Under the pieces are notes generated by a model. That model searched no databases, was not told where the DNA came from, and saw nothing but the letters and a program-made list of their open reading frames with translations. Both the position numbers and the translations under genes were made by a program. Positions 46,481-57,047 of a stretch of DNA of 64,000 bases are shown here, piece after piece. Position 1 is the first letter of the stretch; each line of letters starts with the position of its first letter. The DNA comes from Eubacterium sp. Its GTDB lineage: Bacteria > Bacillota > Clostridia > Lachnospirales > Lachnospiraceae. The stretch spans positions 31,009 through 95,008 of the forward strand of contig JAAWDZ010000060.1 in the NCBI GenBank assembly GCA_022794015.1. Reading direction: 5' to 3'.

Positions 46481-48430
46481 ATGGACAATCAGGAACCAAA
46501 TAAACAAAGCAACAATAACCGCAATAATAAAAATGGGCAGGTGATCATGACATTTATCATGGTATCCCTTTTTGCCCTGTTTATTATGAGCATCGTGTCA
46601 AACAAAGTAGGACAGCAGTTCAATCAGGAAATTTCCTATACGGAGTTCTTAGAAAAAGTAGAAGCCGGGGAAGTCGAGAGCATCAAGTATACCGGAACAC
46701 AGATTAACATTGTGCAGAAGGCCAAAAAGGACGCGTCCCATAAGCCTACGTTTTATACCGGAATGGTCAGTGACGAAGCTTTGATTCCGCTTTTAAAAGA
46801 GCATGACGTAGAGATTTTCGGTTACATTCCGGACAATACCTCTACCTGGATCTACAATATTTTAAGTTTTGTTATTCCGCTTGCCCTGGTGTGGATCCTG
46901 CTTGCATTTCTGATGCGGCGTATGGGCGGAGGCGGCGGCATGATGGGTGTCGGCAAGAGTACGGCCAAGGTTTATGTGGAGAAATCCACAGGCGTCACAT
47001 TTAAGGACGTTGCGGGGCAGGACGAGGCAAAGGAAAGCCTGCAAGAGGTTGTGGATTTTCTGCATAACCCCAGGAAATATCTGGATATCGGAGCCAAGCT
47101 GCCAAAGGGAGCGCTTTTAGTAGGTCCTCCGGGAACCGGTAAGACGCTTCTGGCGAAGGCAGTAGCGGGCGAGGCGAAGGTGCCGTTTTTCTCACTGGCC
47201 GGTTCGGACTTTGTGGAAATGTTTGTCGGCGTGGGTGCGTCGAGAGTGCGCGATTTGTTTAAAGAGGCGCAGAAGCAGGCGCCGTGCATTATTTTCATAG
47301 ACGAGATTGATGCGATTGGCAAAAGCCGCGATTCGAGATATGGCGGAGGCAATGATGAGCGTGAGCAGACGTTGAATCAGCTTCTGGCGGAGATGGACGG
47401 ATTTGATACGTCTAAAGGTCTGTTAATTTTGGCTGCTACGAATCGGCCGGAGGTACTGGATAAGGCACTGCTGCGTCCGGGGCGTTTTGACAGACGGATT
47501 ATTGTAGACCGTCCGGATCAAAAGGGGCGGCTTGAGACTTTAAAGGTACATGCCAAGGATGTTATGATGGATGAAACGGTAGATCTGGAGGCGCTTGCGC
47601 TTGCAACGGCGGGACTGGTCGGTTCGGATCTTGCGAATATGATCAATGAAGCGGCAATTATTGCGGTTAAGGGCGGGCGTAAGTTTGTCAATCAGTCTGA
47701 TTTGTTTGAAGCATTTGAACTGGTGGCGGTCGGCGGCAAGGAAAAAAAGGACCGTGTGATGAGCGACAAGGAGAAGCGGATTGTATCCTATCACGAGGTG
47801 GGTCATGCCATGGCGACTGCATTGCAGAAGAATACAGAGCCGGTGCAGAAGATTACGATTGTGCCGCGTACGATGGGCGCATTGGGGTACACTCTGCAGA
47901 CGCCGGAAGAAGAGAAGTTTTTGGATACCAAAGAAGAGCTTTTAGCTAAGATTACAACTTTTATGGCAGGACGCGCGGCGGAGGAGATTGTGTTCCACTC
48001 TGTCACAAGCGGCGCAGCCAATGATATTGAACAGGCGACGAATATTGCCAAATCCATGATTACCCGTTTTGGTATGTCAGAGAAATTTGGTATGATGAGT
48101 CTGGTGACAGTAGAAAGTCAGTATCTGGACGGCCGTGCAGCGATGAATTGTGCTGAGAAGACAGCGGCGCAGGTGGATAAAGAGGTTTTGAAAGTCATCA
48201 ATTCCTGCTATGCCAAAGCCGTGCAGCTCTTGACGGAGAACAGAGAGGTGCTGGATCAGATTTCCGATTATCTTTATCAGCATGAAACCATCACCGGCAA
48301 GGAGTTTATGAAAATTTTCCGCCGGTTAAAAGGTCTGCCGGAACCAAAGGAAGAGAATGAGAGCAAAGAGGCAGGAAAAGGCAGGCAGATTGATATTACG
48401 ATAGACAGCGATAAGGATGGACAGTCATGA
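46481..48430 (+). CDS. ftsH: ATP-dependent zinc metalloprotease FtsH
   Basis: [36 protein letters not shown] zinc site; start trimmed to ATG 46481. Confidence 0.98.
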   Translation: MDNQEPNKQSNNNRNNKNGQVIMTFIMVSLFALFIMSIVSNKVGQQFNQEISYTEFLEKVEAGEVESIKYTGTQINIVQKAKKDASHKPTFYTGMVSDEALIPLLKEHDVEIFGYIPDNTSTWIYNILSFVIPLALVWILLAFLMRRMGGGGGMMGVGKSTAKVYVEKSTGVTFKDVAGQDEAKESLQEVVDFLHNPRKYLDIGAKLPKGALLVGPPGTGKTLLAKAVAGEAKVPFFSLAGSDFVEMFVGVGASRVRDLFKEAQKQAPCIIFIDEIDAIGKSRDSRYGGGNDEREQTLNQLLAEMDGFDTSKGLLILAATNRPEVLDKALLRPGRFDRRIIVDRPDQKGRLETLKVHAKDVMMDETVDLEALALATAGLVGSDLANMINEAAIIAVKGGRKFVNQSDLFEAFELVAVGGKEKKDRVMSDKEKRIVSYHEVGHAMATALQKNTEPVQKITIVPRTMGALGYTLQTPEEEKFLDTKEELLAKITTFMAGRAAEEIVFHSVTSGAANDIEQATNIAKSMITRFGMSEKFGMMSLVTVESQYLDGRAAMNCAEKTAAQVDKEVLKVINSCYAKAVQLLTENREVLDQISDYLYQHETITGKEFMKIFRRLKGLPEPKEENESKEAGKGRQIDITIDSDKDGQS

Positions 48431-50310
48431 TATTTCACTTAGAAGAAGAATTGAAAAAACTCCCGGATTTGCCGGGAGTTTATATTATGCATGACAAAAA
48501 GGATGCGATTATTTACATAGGAAAGGCCGTATCATTGACAAAGCGGGTACATCAGTATTTTCAGGCCAGCCACAATGAAGGGCTTAAGAAAGCGCAGATG
48601 GTGAAACAGATTGCGCGTTTTGAGTATATTGTGACAGATTCGGAGCTGGAAGCGCTGGTTCTGGAATGTAATCTGATCAAAGAGCACAGGCCGAAGTACA
48701 ATACCATGCTGCGGGATGATAAAACTTATCCGTATATCAAAGTGACTCTGGGGGAAGAATTTCCAAGAGTCCTTTTTGCACGTCATATGAAAAAAGACAA
48801 ATCCAGGTATTTTGGCCCGTATACCAGCGGTTCGGCTGTAAAAGATACGATTGATTTATTGAACAAGCTTTATGGGCTGCGTACCTGCAGCCGCGTGCTT
48901 CCAAGGGATATGGGGAAGGAGAGGCCCTGCCTGAATTACCATATCAAGCAGTGCCTGGCCCCCTGCCAGGGGTATATTTCCAAAGAAGAATATGCAAAGC
49001 GCATTGAAAGCGCAGTACGGTTTTTAAATGGGGAATTTGAGGCGATTATGCAGGAGCTTGAGGAGAAAATGACGGCTGCATCCCAGGCGCTGGAATTTGA
49101 AAAGGCGATGGAATACCGGGATTTGTTAAACAGTGTAAAGCAGATTGCCCAGAAGCAGAAAATTACGGATGCCAACGACGAAGACAGGGACGTAATCGGA
49201 GTGGCAAAGGACGGCGGGGATGCGGTAGTCCAGGTATTTTTTATCCGGGGCGGAAAACTGATTGGCAGGGAGCATTTTTATCTGCGAATTGCCGCAGAGG
49301 ATACAAGGGCACAGATTTTAACTGTTTTTTTAAAGCAGTATTACGCGGGAACGCCATATATTCCCAGACGGATTATGCTGCCCTGTGCCATTGAGGAAAA
49401 GGACGTGATAGAAGAATGGCTGGGCGGCAGACGTGGTGCGCGGGCCTACGTCCAGGTTCCGAGGAAAGGAATGAAGGAAAAGCTGGTGGAGCTGGCTTCT
49501 AAAAATGCTAAAATGGTATTGGATCAGGACAAAGAACGTTTAAAACGCGAAGAGGGCCGCACGATTGGAGCGATGAAGGAGATTGCCGGACTATTGGGTT
49601 TGTCTCAGGTTGTGCGCGTGGAAGCGTTTGACATTTCCAATATCAGCGGGTTTCAGTCCGTCGGATCTATGGTAGTTTATGAAAAAGGAAAGCCCTGCCG
49701 CAGCGATTACCGGAAGTTTCGCCTCAAAAGCGTATCCGGACCTGACGATTATGCGTCGATGTATGAGGTTCTGACCAGGCGGTTTGAACATGGAAAGGCG
49801 GAGCAAAGGGAGCTTTTGGAAAAAGGGATGGAAAATACCTATGGTAGTTTTACCAAATTTCCGGATCTGATTATGATGGATGGCGGAAAGGGACAGGTCA
49901 ATATTGCGCTTCGGGTGATTGAGGAGCTGCACCTGGATATCCCGGTCTGCGGCATGGTAAAAGATGATAATCACAGGACGCGCGGGTTATACTATAATGA
50001 TGCCGAAATCCCGATTGAAAAAGACAGCGAAGGCTTTAAACTGATTACCCGTATCCAGGATGAAGCGCACAGATTTGCCATTGAATACCACCGGTCGCTG
50101 CGCAGCAAGGGGCAGGTACATTCCGTATTGGACGAAATACCAGGTATTGGCCCGTCGCGCCGGAAAGCCCTGATGATACGTTATCCTTCCCTGGACGCGA
50201 TACGGGCGGCGGATGTGGAGGAGCTTGCACAAACTCCGTCTATGAATTTACAGGCTGCAAAAGCAGTATATCAGTATTTTCATTCGGTTGATGAAGAAAA
50301 AGAAGTATGA
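48427..50310 (+). CDS. uvrC: Excinuclease ABC subunit UvrC
   Basis: [38 protein letters not shown] overlap with ftsH. Confidence 0.98.
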   Translation: MIFHLEEELKKLPDLPGVYIMHDKKDAIIYIGKAVSLTKRVHQYFQASHNEGLKKAQMVKQIARFEYIVTDSELEALVLECNLIKEHRPKYNTMLRDDKTYPYIKVTLGEEFPRVLFARHMKKDKSRYFGPYTSGSAVKDTIDLLNKLYGLRTCSRVLPRDMGKERPCLNYHIKQCLAPCQGYISKEEYAKRIESAVRFLNGEFEAIMQELEEKMTAASQALEFEKAMEYRDLLNSVKQIAQKQKITDANDEDRDVIGVAKDGGDAVVQVFFIRGGKLIGREHFYLRIAAEDTRAQILTVFLKQYYAGTPYIPRRIMLPCAIEEKDVIEEWLGGRRGARAYVQVPRKGMKEKLVELASKNAKMVLDQDKERLKREEGRTIGAMKEIAGLLGLSQVVRVEAFDISNISGFQSVGSMVVYEKGKPCRSDYRKFRLKSVSGPDDYASMYEVLTRRFEHGKAEQRELLEKGMENTYGSFTKFPDLIMMDGGKGQVNIALRVIEELHLDIPVCGMVKDDNHRTRGLYYNDAEIPIEKDSEGFKLITRIQDEAHRFAIEYHRSLRSKGQVHSVLDEIPGIGPSRRKALMIRYPSLDAIRAADVEELAQTPSMNLQAAKAVYQYFHSVDEEKEV

Positions 50311-50350
50311 TATACTGATTGGTATAAAATTACAGTAAAGGAGAAAATTT

Positions 50351-51286
50351 ATGGATGGAGTAAGTGTAGCAAAAATTGCCAAAAAGATGGAGCTCAAAAA
50401 CTTTATCGAAGAAATTGATTTAAAAGAAAAGCGCATTCTCCTCTCCGACGTCAATCGGCCGGCGCTGCAGCTGAGCGGATATTTTGAGTATTTCGATCCG
50501 TCCCGTGTAGAGATCATTGGAATGGTAGAATACGCGTATCTGCAGAAAAAAACAGAAGAGGAACGCCAGAAGATTTACGACGAGTTTCTTTCCTACGATA
50601 TTCCCTGCGTGATTTTCTGCCGCGAGTTTGAACCGGACGCTAAGTTTTTGGAAACGGCTAAAAACAACGGTGTGCCGGTACTTGGTACGGAACAGGCGAC
50701 GTCTGAATTTATGGCGGGGATTATCAATATTCTTACAGAAGAGCTTGCGCCCTGTGTGACAATCCATGGGGTTCTGGTGGATGTATACGGGGAGGGCCTG
50801 TTGATTATGGGCGAGAGCGGCATCGGTAAGAGCGAAGCTGCTTTAGAGCTTGTGAAGAGGGGACACCGTCTGGTTACGGATGATGTGGTGGAAATCCGCA
50901 AAATCAATGATCATACGCTGATCGGCACTTCACCGGATATCACAAGATATTTTATTGAGTTGAGGGGAATCGGCATCATTGACGTCAAGACACTGTTTGG
51001 CGTGGAATGTGTCAAAGAAAAACAGAACATTGACCTTGTTATCAAGTTAGAAGACTGGAAGAAGGATAACGATTACGATCGTCTGGGATTGGAGGAAGAA
51101 TACACCGAGATACTGGGCAATCAGGTGGTATGCCATTCGCTGCCGATTCGTCCGGGGCGTAACCTTGCCGTAATCTGCGAAGCAGCCGCGGTCAACCACC
51201 GTCAGAAGAAGATGGGCTACAACGCCGCACAGGAGCTGTATCGCCGCGTACAGGCCAACCTCACCAAAAGCAGTAATGAGGAATAA
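50351..51286 (+). CDS. hprK: HPr kinase/phosphorylase
   Basis: GLLIMGESGIGKSEAALELVKRGHRLVTDDVVEI. Confidence 0.97.
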   Translation: MDGVSVAKIAKKMELKNFIEEIDLKEKRILLSDVNRPALQLSGYFEYFDPSRVEIIGMVEYAYLQKKTEEERQKIYDEFLSYDIPCVIFCREFEPDAKFLETAKNNGVPVLGTEQATSEFMAGIINILTEELAPCVTIHGVLVDVYGEGLLIMGESGIGKSEAALELVKRGHRLVTDDVVEIRKINDHTLIGTSPDITRYFIELRGIGIIDVKTLFGVECVKEKQNIDLVIKLEDWKKDNDYDRLGLEEEYTEILGNQVVCHSLPIRPGRNLAVICEAAAVNHRQKKMGYNAAQELYRRVQANLTKSSNEE

Positions 51287-51315
51287 AAATAAATCATAGA
51301 AAGAAGAGCAAAAAA

Positions 51316-52713
51316 ATGGAAAACAAAAATGCATGGGAAAAATATCCCGAAGGAGAAGCAAAACAGCAGATTATGGATTTTGCGGAAAACTATCGCAGGT
51401 TTATTTCAGAGTGCAAGACAGAACGGGAATGTGTCAGGGAGTTTGAAAAAAGAGCCCGTAAGGCGGGCTTTGCAGAGCTGAAAGATTTGATTGCAGAGGG
51501 CAGGCAGCTTTCGGCTGGAGATAAGATCTATGTCAACAACATGGGAAAGGCCATGGCGCTTTTTATCATAGGCAGGGAGGATTTGGAGACGGGTATGAAT
51601 ATCCTTGGGGCGCATATTGATTCTCCGAGGCTGGATATCAAGCAGGTACCGCTTTATGAAGATACGGAGATGGCCATGTTAGACACCCATTATTACGGCG
51701 GTGTCAAGAAATACCAGTGGGTTGCGCTTCCGCTGGCGCTGCACGGCGTTTTTGCAAAGACAGATGGAACGGTTGTTCCGGTAAACATTGGCGACAAGCC
51801 AAACGATCCGGTTTTTGGCGTCAGCGATCTTTTGATTCACCTTGCGAACGATCAGATGGAGAAAAAAGCATCAAAAGCAATTGACGGTGAGAAGTTAGAC
51901 GTTTTGATCGGCAGTATTCCTTTTAAAACAGAGGATGAGAAGGAGTCGGCAAAAGAAACGGTCAAGAAAAATATCCTTCGGATTTTGAAAGAAACTTACG
52001 GTGTGGAGGAAGAGGATTTTCTTTCGGCCGAAATTGAGGTTGTTCCGGCAGGAGAAGCCAGGGACTACGGCTTTGACCGCAGTATGGTTATGGGCTATGG
52101 GCATGACGATCGGGTATGCGCTTATCCGTCCTTTGAAGCCATGCTTAAGGTCAGCAATCCAAAGAAGACCTGTGTCTGCCTTTTGGTGGACAAAGAAGAA
52201 ATCGGAAGTGTCGGGGCAACCGGCATGCATTCGAGGTTCTTTGAGGATTCCGTTGCAGAGCTGCTTTATCTTATGGGCAGAGACTCCGATCTTGCAGTGC
52301 GCCGGGCAATGCGAAATTCCAAGGTGCTTTCTTCCGATGTCAGCGCGGCATATGATCCGAATTATCCGGAAGTAATGGAGAAACGGAACGCGGCTTATTT
52401 TGGCAAGGGACTGGTGTTTAACAAATACACAGGTTCAAGGGGAAAGAGCGGATCGAATGATGCCAACGCGGAATATATGGCTGCGATCCGTCATATACTG
52501 GATGAACGGCATGTCACTTATCAGACGTCGGAGCTTGGGAAGGTAGATCAGGGCGGCGGCGGCACAATCGCTTATATTCTGGCCAATTATGGGATGCAGG
52601 TGATTGACAGCGGCGTTGCGGTGCTGAATATGCATGCGCCATGGGAGATTATCAGCAAGGTGGATTTATATGAAGCGTTGCAGGGGTATGTTGCATTTTT
52701 AGAGGAGATTTAA
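51316..52713 (+). CDS. M18 family aminopeptidase
   Basis: GAHIDSPRLDIKQVPLYED; DKEEIGSVGATGMHSRFFE. Confidence 0.93.
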   Translation: MENKNAWEKYPEGEAKQQIMDFAENYRRFISECKTERECVREFEKRARKAGFAELKDLIAEGRQLSAGDKIYVNNMGKAMALFIIGREDLETGMNILGAHIDSPRLDIKQVPLYEDTEMAMLDTHYYGGVKKYQWVALPLALHGVFAKTDGTVVPVNIGDKPNDPVFGVSDLLIHLANDQMEKKASKAIDGEKLDVLIGSIPFKTEDEKESAKETVKKNILRILKETYGVEEEDFLSAEIEVVPAGEARDYGFDRSMVMGYGHDDRVCAYPSFEAMLKVSNPKKTCVCLLVDKEEIGSVGATGMHSRFFEDSVAELLYLMGRDSDLAVRRAMRNSKVLSSDVSAAYDPNYPEVMEKRNAAYFGKGLVFNKYTGSRGKSGSNDANAEYMAAIRHILDERHVTYQTSELGKVDQGGGGTIAYILANYGMQVIDSGVAVLNMHAPWEIISKVDLYEALQGYVAFLEEI

Positions 52714-52877
52714 GGCAGCAGTTTTGCCTGCAACAGGCGAATTCCGTAACAGTGGAGCCGATAGGCAATACAGTTGCGATTTAAGCAGACATTAGGGCTG
52801 CTGTACTGGAATATAAAAGTTTTCATGCAGCAGCCTGAAGAAATATAATTACATGAAAAGAAGAGGGAAGGGCGGGC

Positions 52878-53783
52878 GTGGAACACTTACGAAAAGAATT
52901 GGAATCGGTATTAGGAGAAGGGCAGGTTTTACAGAATGAGCCGCTTGGCCGTCATACAACATTTCGCGTGGGCGGTTCTGCAGACTTATTTGTTTCACCG
53001 GATATTTTGCAGCTTCCTAAGGTAATGGAAATCGTATCGGCATACAATGTTCCGGTGACAGTCATTGGCAACGGCAGCAATCTTTTGGTCGGAGATCGGG
53101 GAATTCGGGGCGTCGTGATTGAAATCGGCAGGCGGATGGGGGCTATTTCCGTTGACGGGGAATCTGTAACGGCGCAGGCAGGCGCATTGCTTTCCAGAGT
53201 GGCAGGCGAGGCATACAAAAATGGTCTTTCCGGATTGGAATTTGCTGCCGGGATTCCGGGAAGTACAGGCGGCGCAATGGTGATGAACGCCGGAGCGTAT
53301 GGCGGAGAGATGAAAGACGTTACTGTCAGAGTGAAAGCGCTTTCCGGTGACGGAAACATATTAAATCTGGACGCGGCGCAGATGGACTTTTCCTACCGTC
53401 ACAGCTGTGTGGCAGAGAGAGGATATCTGGTATTGGAAGCGGTTTTTCTGCTGCAGAAAGCAGATCCTGAGCGTATTTTGAGCAGGATGGAGGAGTTAAA
53501 GGAGCAGCGCGTCAGTAAACAGCCGTTAGAATATCCGAGCGCGGGCAGTACATTTAAGCGTCCGCAGGGGTATTTTGCAGGGAAACTGATTATGGATGCA
53601 GGTCTTGCCGGTTTTACCATTGGAGGCGCGCAGGTATCCCCAAAGCACTGTGGTTTTGTCATTAACAGGGGAAATGCCAAAGCTGCAGATGTTTTGGCGG
53701 TGATACGCCATGTGCAGAAAACGGTGCGGGCGCAGTTTGGGGTAGAATTGGAACCGGAAGTAAGGATGTTAGGAGAGTTTTAG
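52878..53783 (+). CDS. murB: UDP-N-acetylmuramate dehydrogenase
   Basis: HTTFRVGGSADLFV; GNGSNLLVGDRGIRGVVI; PSAGSTFKRP. Confidence 0.97.
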   Translation: MEHLRKELESVLGEGQVLQNEPLGRHTTFRVGGSADLFVSPDILQLPKVMEIVSAYNVPVTVIGNGSNLLVGDRGIRGVVIEIGRRMGAISVDGESVTAQAGALLSRVAGEAYKNGLSGLEFAAGIPGSTGGAMVMNAGAYGGEMKDVTVRVKALSGDGNILNLDAAQMDFSYRHSCVAERGYLVLEAVFLLQKADPERILSRMEELKEQRVSKQPLEYPSAGSTFKRPQGYFAGKLIMDAGLAGFTIGGAQVSPKHCGFVINRGNAKAADVLAVIRHVQKTVRAQFGVELEPEVRMLGEF

Positions 53784-53817
53784 AAAACAGTTTGAATTGT
53801 CAGGAGGGGGATATGGT

Positions 53818-54693
53818 ATGAAATTAGTGATTTTAACCGGAATGTCGGGAGCCGGGAAGAGTACGGCCCTTAAGATGATGGAGGATATTGGTTTTTACTG
53901 TGTAGATAATTTGCCGGTTCCGCTCGTTGAAAAATTTGTAGAGCTTTCGGAAACCAGCCAGGATGAGCTGCAGAAGTTTGCGATTGGAATTGACGTACGC
54001 AGCGGCGGTTCTCTCTCCGAGCTGCATGCGATCTTAAACCATCTGATTGAAAAAGGAAAAGCGCCGGAGATTTTGTATCTGGATGCGGAAGATGCCGTAC
54101 TGGTCAAGCGTTATAAGGAAACAAGACGCAATCATCCTCTTTCCGGAAAGGAACGCGTGGAGGCCGGCATTGCAAGAGAGCGGGACAGGCTCAGCTTCCT
54201 GCGCAAGAGGGCGGATTACATCATTGATACCAGCAGAATGCTCACCCGCGAACTATGGGCCGAGCTGGATAAAATATTTGTAAAGCAGCAGGATTATAAA
54301 AACCTGTTTATCACAATTTTGTCATTCGGGTTTAAATACGGAATTCCTGCCGACTGCGATCTGGTATTCGACGTACGCTTTCTGCCCAACCCCTTTTATG
54401 TAGAGGGCTTACGGAACAAAAACGGCAATGATAAAGAAATTCAGGAATATGTTTTGCAATTTAAAGAAGCACATACATTTTTGGAAAAACTGACCGATAT
54501 GGTAAATTTTCTGATTCCCAATTATATTATTGAAGGCAAAAACCAGCTAGTCATTGGTATTGGCTGTACCGGAGGCAAGCACCGCTCCGTTACACTGGCA
54601 AACGAGCTGTATAAACAGCTCAGTGTCCGCAGAGAGTACGGACTGAAAATAGAACACAGGGATATTGAAAAAGATCCGTTGAGGAAACTTTAA
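53818..54693 (+). CDS. rapZ: RNase adapter RapZ (YvcJ)
   Basis: MKLVILTGMSGAGKSTALKMMEDIGFYCVDNLP; IGIGCTGGKHRSVTLANEL. Confidence 0.97.
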   Translation: MKLVILTGMSGAGKSTALKMMEDIGFYCVDNLPVPLVEKFVELSETSQDELQKFAIGIDVRSGGSLSELHAILNHLIEKGKAPEILYLDAEDAVLVKRYKETRRNHPLSGKERVEAGIARERDRLSFLRKRADYIIDTSRMLTRELWAELDKIFVKQQDYKNLFITILSFGFKYGIPADCDLVFDVRFLPNPFYVEGLRNKNGNDKEIQEYVLQFKEAHTFLEKLTDMVNFLIPNYIIEGKNQLVIGIGCTGGKHRSVTLANELYKQLSVRREYGLKIEHRDIEKDPLRKL

Positions 54694-54760
54694 GTTTGGA
54701 AAGCATATGTGGCAGGCAAATGGCTTCCTTAACATTGCCGGATGGCATGGAGGTAATTAA

Positions 54761-55678
54761 ATGTCATTTTCAAGTGAGATAAAAAAGGAGCTTGCGGAAC
54801 GGATAGGTACAGGCAGACACTGTCAGCTTGCAGAACTTTCCGCTGTTATCAGTTTTACCGGCAATATAAGCCTTTGGGGCGGCAGTTTACAGCTTAAGGC
54901 GGATACGGAAAACGAGATGCTGAAAAAAAAATACCGGCTGCTGTTATCACAGCTTTTTCAGATAAAAGAGTCAAAAGAAGTGATTTGTGGCGAGGATGTA
55001 TTAAAAGTCCTGGAGAGTATCAAAATGTGGGACAAAAAGAATGACTGTTTTGGAAATGCAGAAACCGTAGACGGACTTTTGATTCAGCAGAGCTGCTGTA
55101 AGCGAGCATTTATACGCGGCGCGTTTTTGGCATCGGGTTCTATCAGTAATCCCAGTAAAGCATATCATTTTGAAATTGTCTGCCGGACTGTGCCGCAGGC
55201 TATGCAGCTAAGAAACACGATAAACAGCTTTAATATGGATGCCAAAATCGTAGCCCGGAAGAAAAATCAGGTGGTCTATGTCAAAGAAGGGGCTAATATC
55301 GTAGATTTGCTGAACATAATGGAAGCCCATGAAGCGTTAATGAACCTGGAAAACGTCCGTATTGTCAAGGAAATGCGAAATTCTGTAAACCGTCAGGTCA
55401 ATTGTGAAACCGCCAATATCAGCAAAACCGTAAATGCAGCTGTCCGCCAGATTGAAGACATCCGCTATATTCAAAGTAAGAAAGGACTGGAGAGCCTTCC
55501 GGACAATTTAAAGGAAATTGCGGTACTGCGTCTGGAATACCCGGACGCTCCTCTAAAAGAGCTGGGTACTTACTTAAATCCGCCGGTAGGTAAATCCGGC
55601 GTCAACCACAGGCTGCGGCGGATTTCTGAAATTGCGGCAGAGCTTGGGGCTAAATTCAAAGGGGAGGGGATTTTGTGA
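54761..55678 (+). CDS. whiA: DNA-binding protein WhiA
   Basis: N-terminal LAGLIDADG-like region; C-terminal YPDAPLKELGTYLNPPVGKSGVNHRLRRISEIAAEL. Confidence 0.97.
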   Translation: MSFSSEIKKELAERIGTGRHCQLAELSAVISFTGNISLWGGSLQLKADTENEMLKKKYRLLLSQLFQIKESKEVICGEDVLKVLESIKMWDKKNDCFGNAETVDGLLIQQSCCKRAFIRGAFLASGSISNPSKAYHFEIVCRTVPQAMQLRNTINSFNMDAKIVARKKNQVVYVKEGANIVDLLNIMEAHEALMNLENVRIVKEMRNSVNRQVNCETANISKTVNAAVRQIEDIRYIQSKKGLESLPDNLKEIAVLRLEYPDAPLKELGTYLNPPVGKSGVNHRLRRISEIAAELGAKFKGEGIL

Positions 55679-56565
55679 AAAAACTGCTGTTTATATTTAA
55701 CCCTCAGGCGGGGAAAGCACAGATTAAGAGCAGGCTTTTGCAGATTTTAGACATTATGGTACAGGAATCCTACGAAGTTACCATATATCCCACTCGCGGA
55801 AGAGAAGACGCGTTGAATATTGTGCAGGAGCGGGCAAAGGATTTTGAGCTAATCGTGTGCAGCGGCGGAGACGGCACATTGGATGAAGCGGTCAGCGGTA
55901 TTATGCGCTCTGGCCAGCACATCCCTTTGGGTTATATCCCGGCCGGAAGCACAAATGATTTTGCCAACTCCTTAAAAATTCCAAGAGATATGATAAAAGC
56001 AGCCCAGATAGCCGTCTGTGGCCGGAAATTTGCCTGTGATGTGGGGGCTTTCAACGAAAAATATTTTATTTACGTAGCGGCATTCGGCATCTTTACGGAA
56101 GTTTCCTACCGTACCAGACAGGAATGGAAAAATATTCTGGGCCATGCGGCCTATATTCTGGAAGGAGTAAAAAGCCTGCCGGAAATCACCTCCTATTATA
56201 TGCGTGTGGAATATGATGACGTCGTAATTGAAGATGAATTTATCTACGGCATGATTACCAATTCCAATTCCGTAGGCGGATTTAAAAACATGACAGGAAA
56301 GAATATTCTGTTAGATGATGGAAAATTCGAGGTTACGTTGATCCGCTGTCCAAAGAACTTTGCGGAGCTGAACGAAATACTGGCTTCGCTTACAAACCTG
56401 ATTGATAATACGGATTTGATTTATTCCACAAAGAGCGATCATGTGAAAATACTGTCAGAGGAAGAAATTTCTTGGACTTTGGACGGAGAGTTTGGCGGTA
56501 AGGTGCGGGAAGTAGATATATGCAATATACATCAGGCGTTAGAGATTATGGTAAAGAAGAGGTGA
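55675..56565 (+). CDS. Diacylglycerol kinase family lipid kinase
   Basis: LFIFNPQAGKAQIKSRL; VCSGGDGTLDEAVSGIM; PLGYIPAGSTNDFANSL. Confidence 0.94.
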   Translation: MKKLLFIFNPQAGKAQIKSRLLQILDIMVQESYEVTIYPTRGREDALNIVQERAKDFELIVCSGGDGTLDEAVSGIMRSGQHIPLGYIPAGSTNDFANSLKIPRDMIKAAQIAVCGRKFACDVGAFNEKYFIYVAAFGIFTEVSYRTRQEWKNILGHAAYILEGVKSLPEITSYYMRVEYDDVVIEDEFIYGMITNSNSVGGFKNMTGKNILLDDGKFEVTLIRCPKNFAELNEILASLTNLIDNTDLIYSTKSDHVKILSEEEISWTLDGEFGGKVREVDICNIHQALEIMVKKR

Positions 56566-56605
56566 TGCGTGGGAGTGGAGATAGAGAAGCACATTGGAGC
56601 CAGAT

Positions 56606-56638
56606 AAAAACGCGGTCATATGACCGCGTTTTTGTTGA
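56606..56638. terminator. Perfect 28-nt palindromic, probably bidirectional terminator
   Basis: AAAAACGCGGTCATATGACCGCGTTTTT (56606-56633). Confidence 0.85.
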
Positions 56639-56662
56639 CGAGAGCGTATTTTTGAGTATAAT
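56635..56662 (+). promoter_or_regulatory. Near-consensus promoter of the MqsR-like TA operon
   Basis: TTGACG - 16 nt - TATAAT, then RBS GGAGGTG before GTG 56686. Confidence 0.8.
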
Positions 56663-56685
56663 ATAAAGTACGCGGAGGTGATTGG

Positions 56686-57030
56686 GTGAGTAATCAGATA
56701 AATACGTCGGACGTGGCGGCTTATCTTTCCGAAGTTAAGAAGCTGCTGTCCATGGGAAAATATGATTTTGTTCCAAGAAGGAAAAATATGCAGGCATTGG
56801 CGAAAAATGGTCTTACAATCACTGATGCCAAAAATGAGATTTTAGGGTTAGTTGTGGGTGATTATTACAAAGGCCCCAAGCAGGATCTGGATTCGAACCG
56901 CCCAGGAGATATATGGGAATTTAAGAAGAATATTGATGGGATGCAGTTTTATGTAAAGGTTAAGATTGTGAAGGAAAACGGAGAAAATATTCTAAAGTGT
57001 CTTAGTTTTCATAAGGATGATTTTGTTTAG
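56686..57030 (+). CDS. MqsR-like type II toxin
   Basis: DVAAYLSEVKKLLSMGKYDFVPRRKNMQALAKNGLTITDAKNEILGLVVGDYYKGPKQD...GDIWEFKKNIDGMQFYVKVKI; paired with an MqsA-like antitoxin. Confidence 0.8.
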   Translation: MSNQINTSDVAAYLSEVKKLLSMGKYDFVPRRKNMQALAKNGLTITDAKNEILGLVVGDYYKGPKQDLDSNRPGDIWEFKKNIDGMQFYVKVKIVKENGENILKCLSFHKDDFV

Positions 57031-57047
57031 AAAAGGAGGCGGCGTTG

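Noticed and set aside
56606-56633. 28-nt palindrome as a recombination or transposon end
   Set aside because: A/T-flanked GC stem fits a bidirectional terminator; no second end or transposase.
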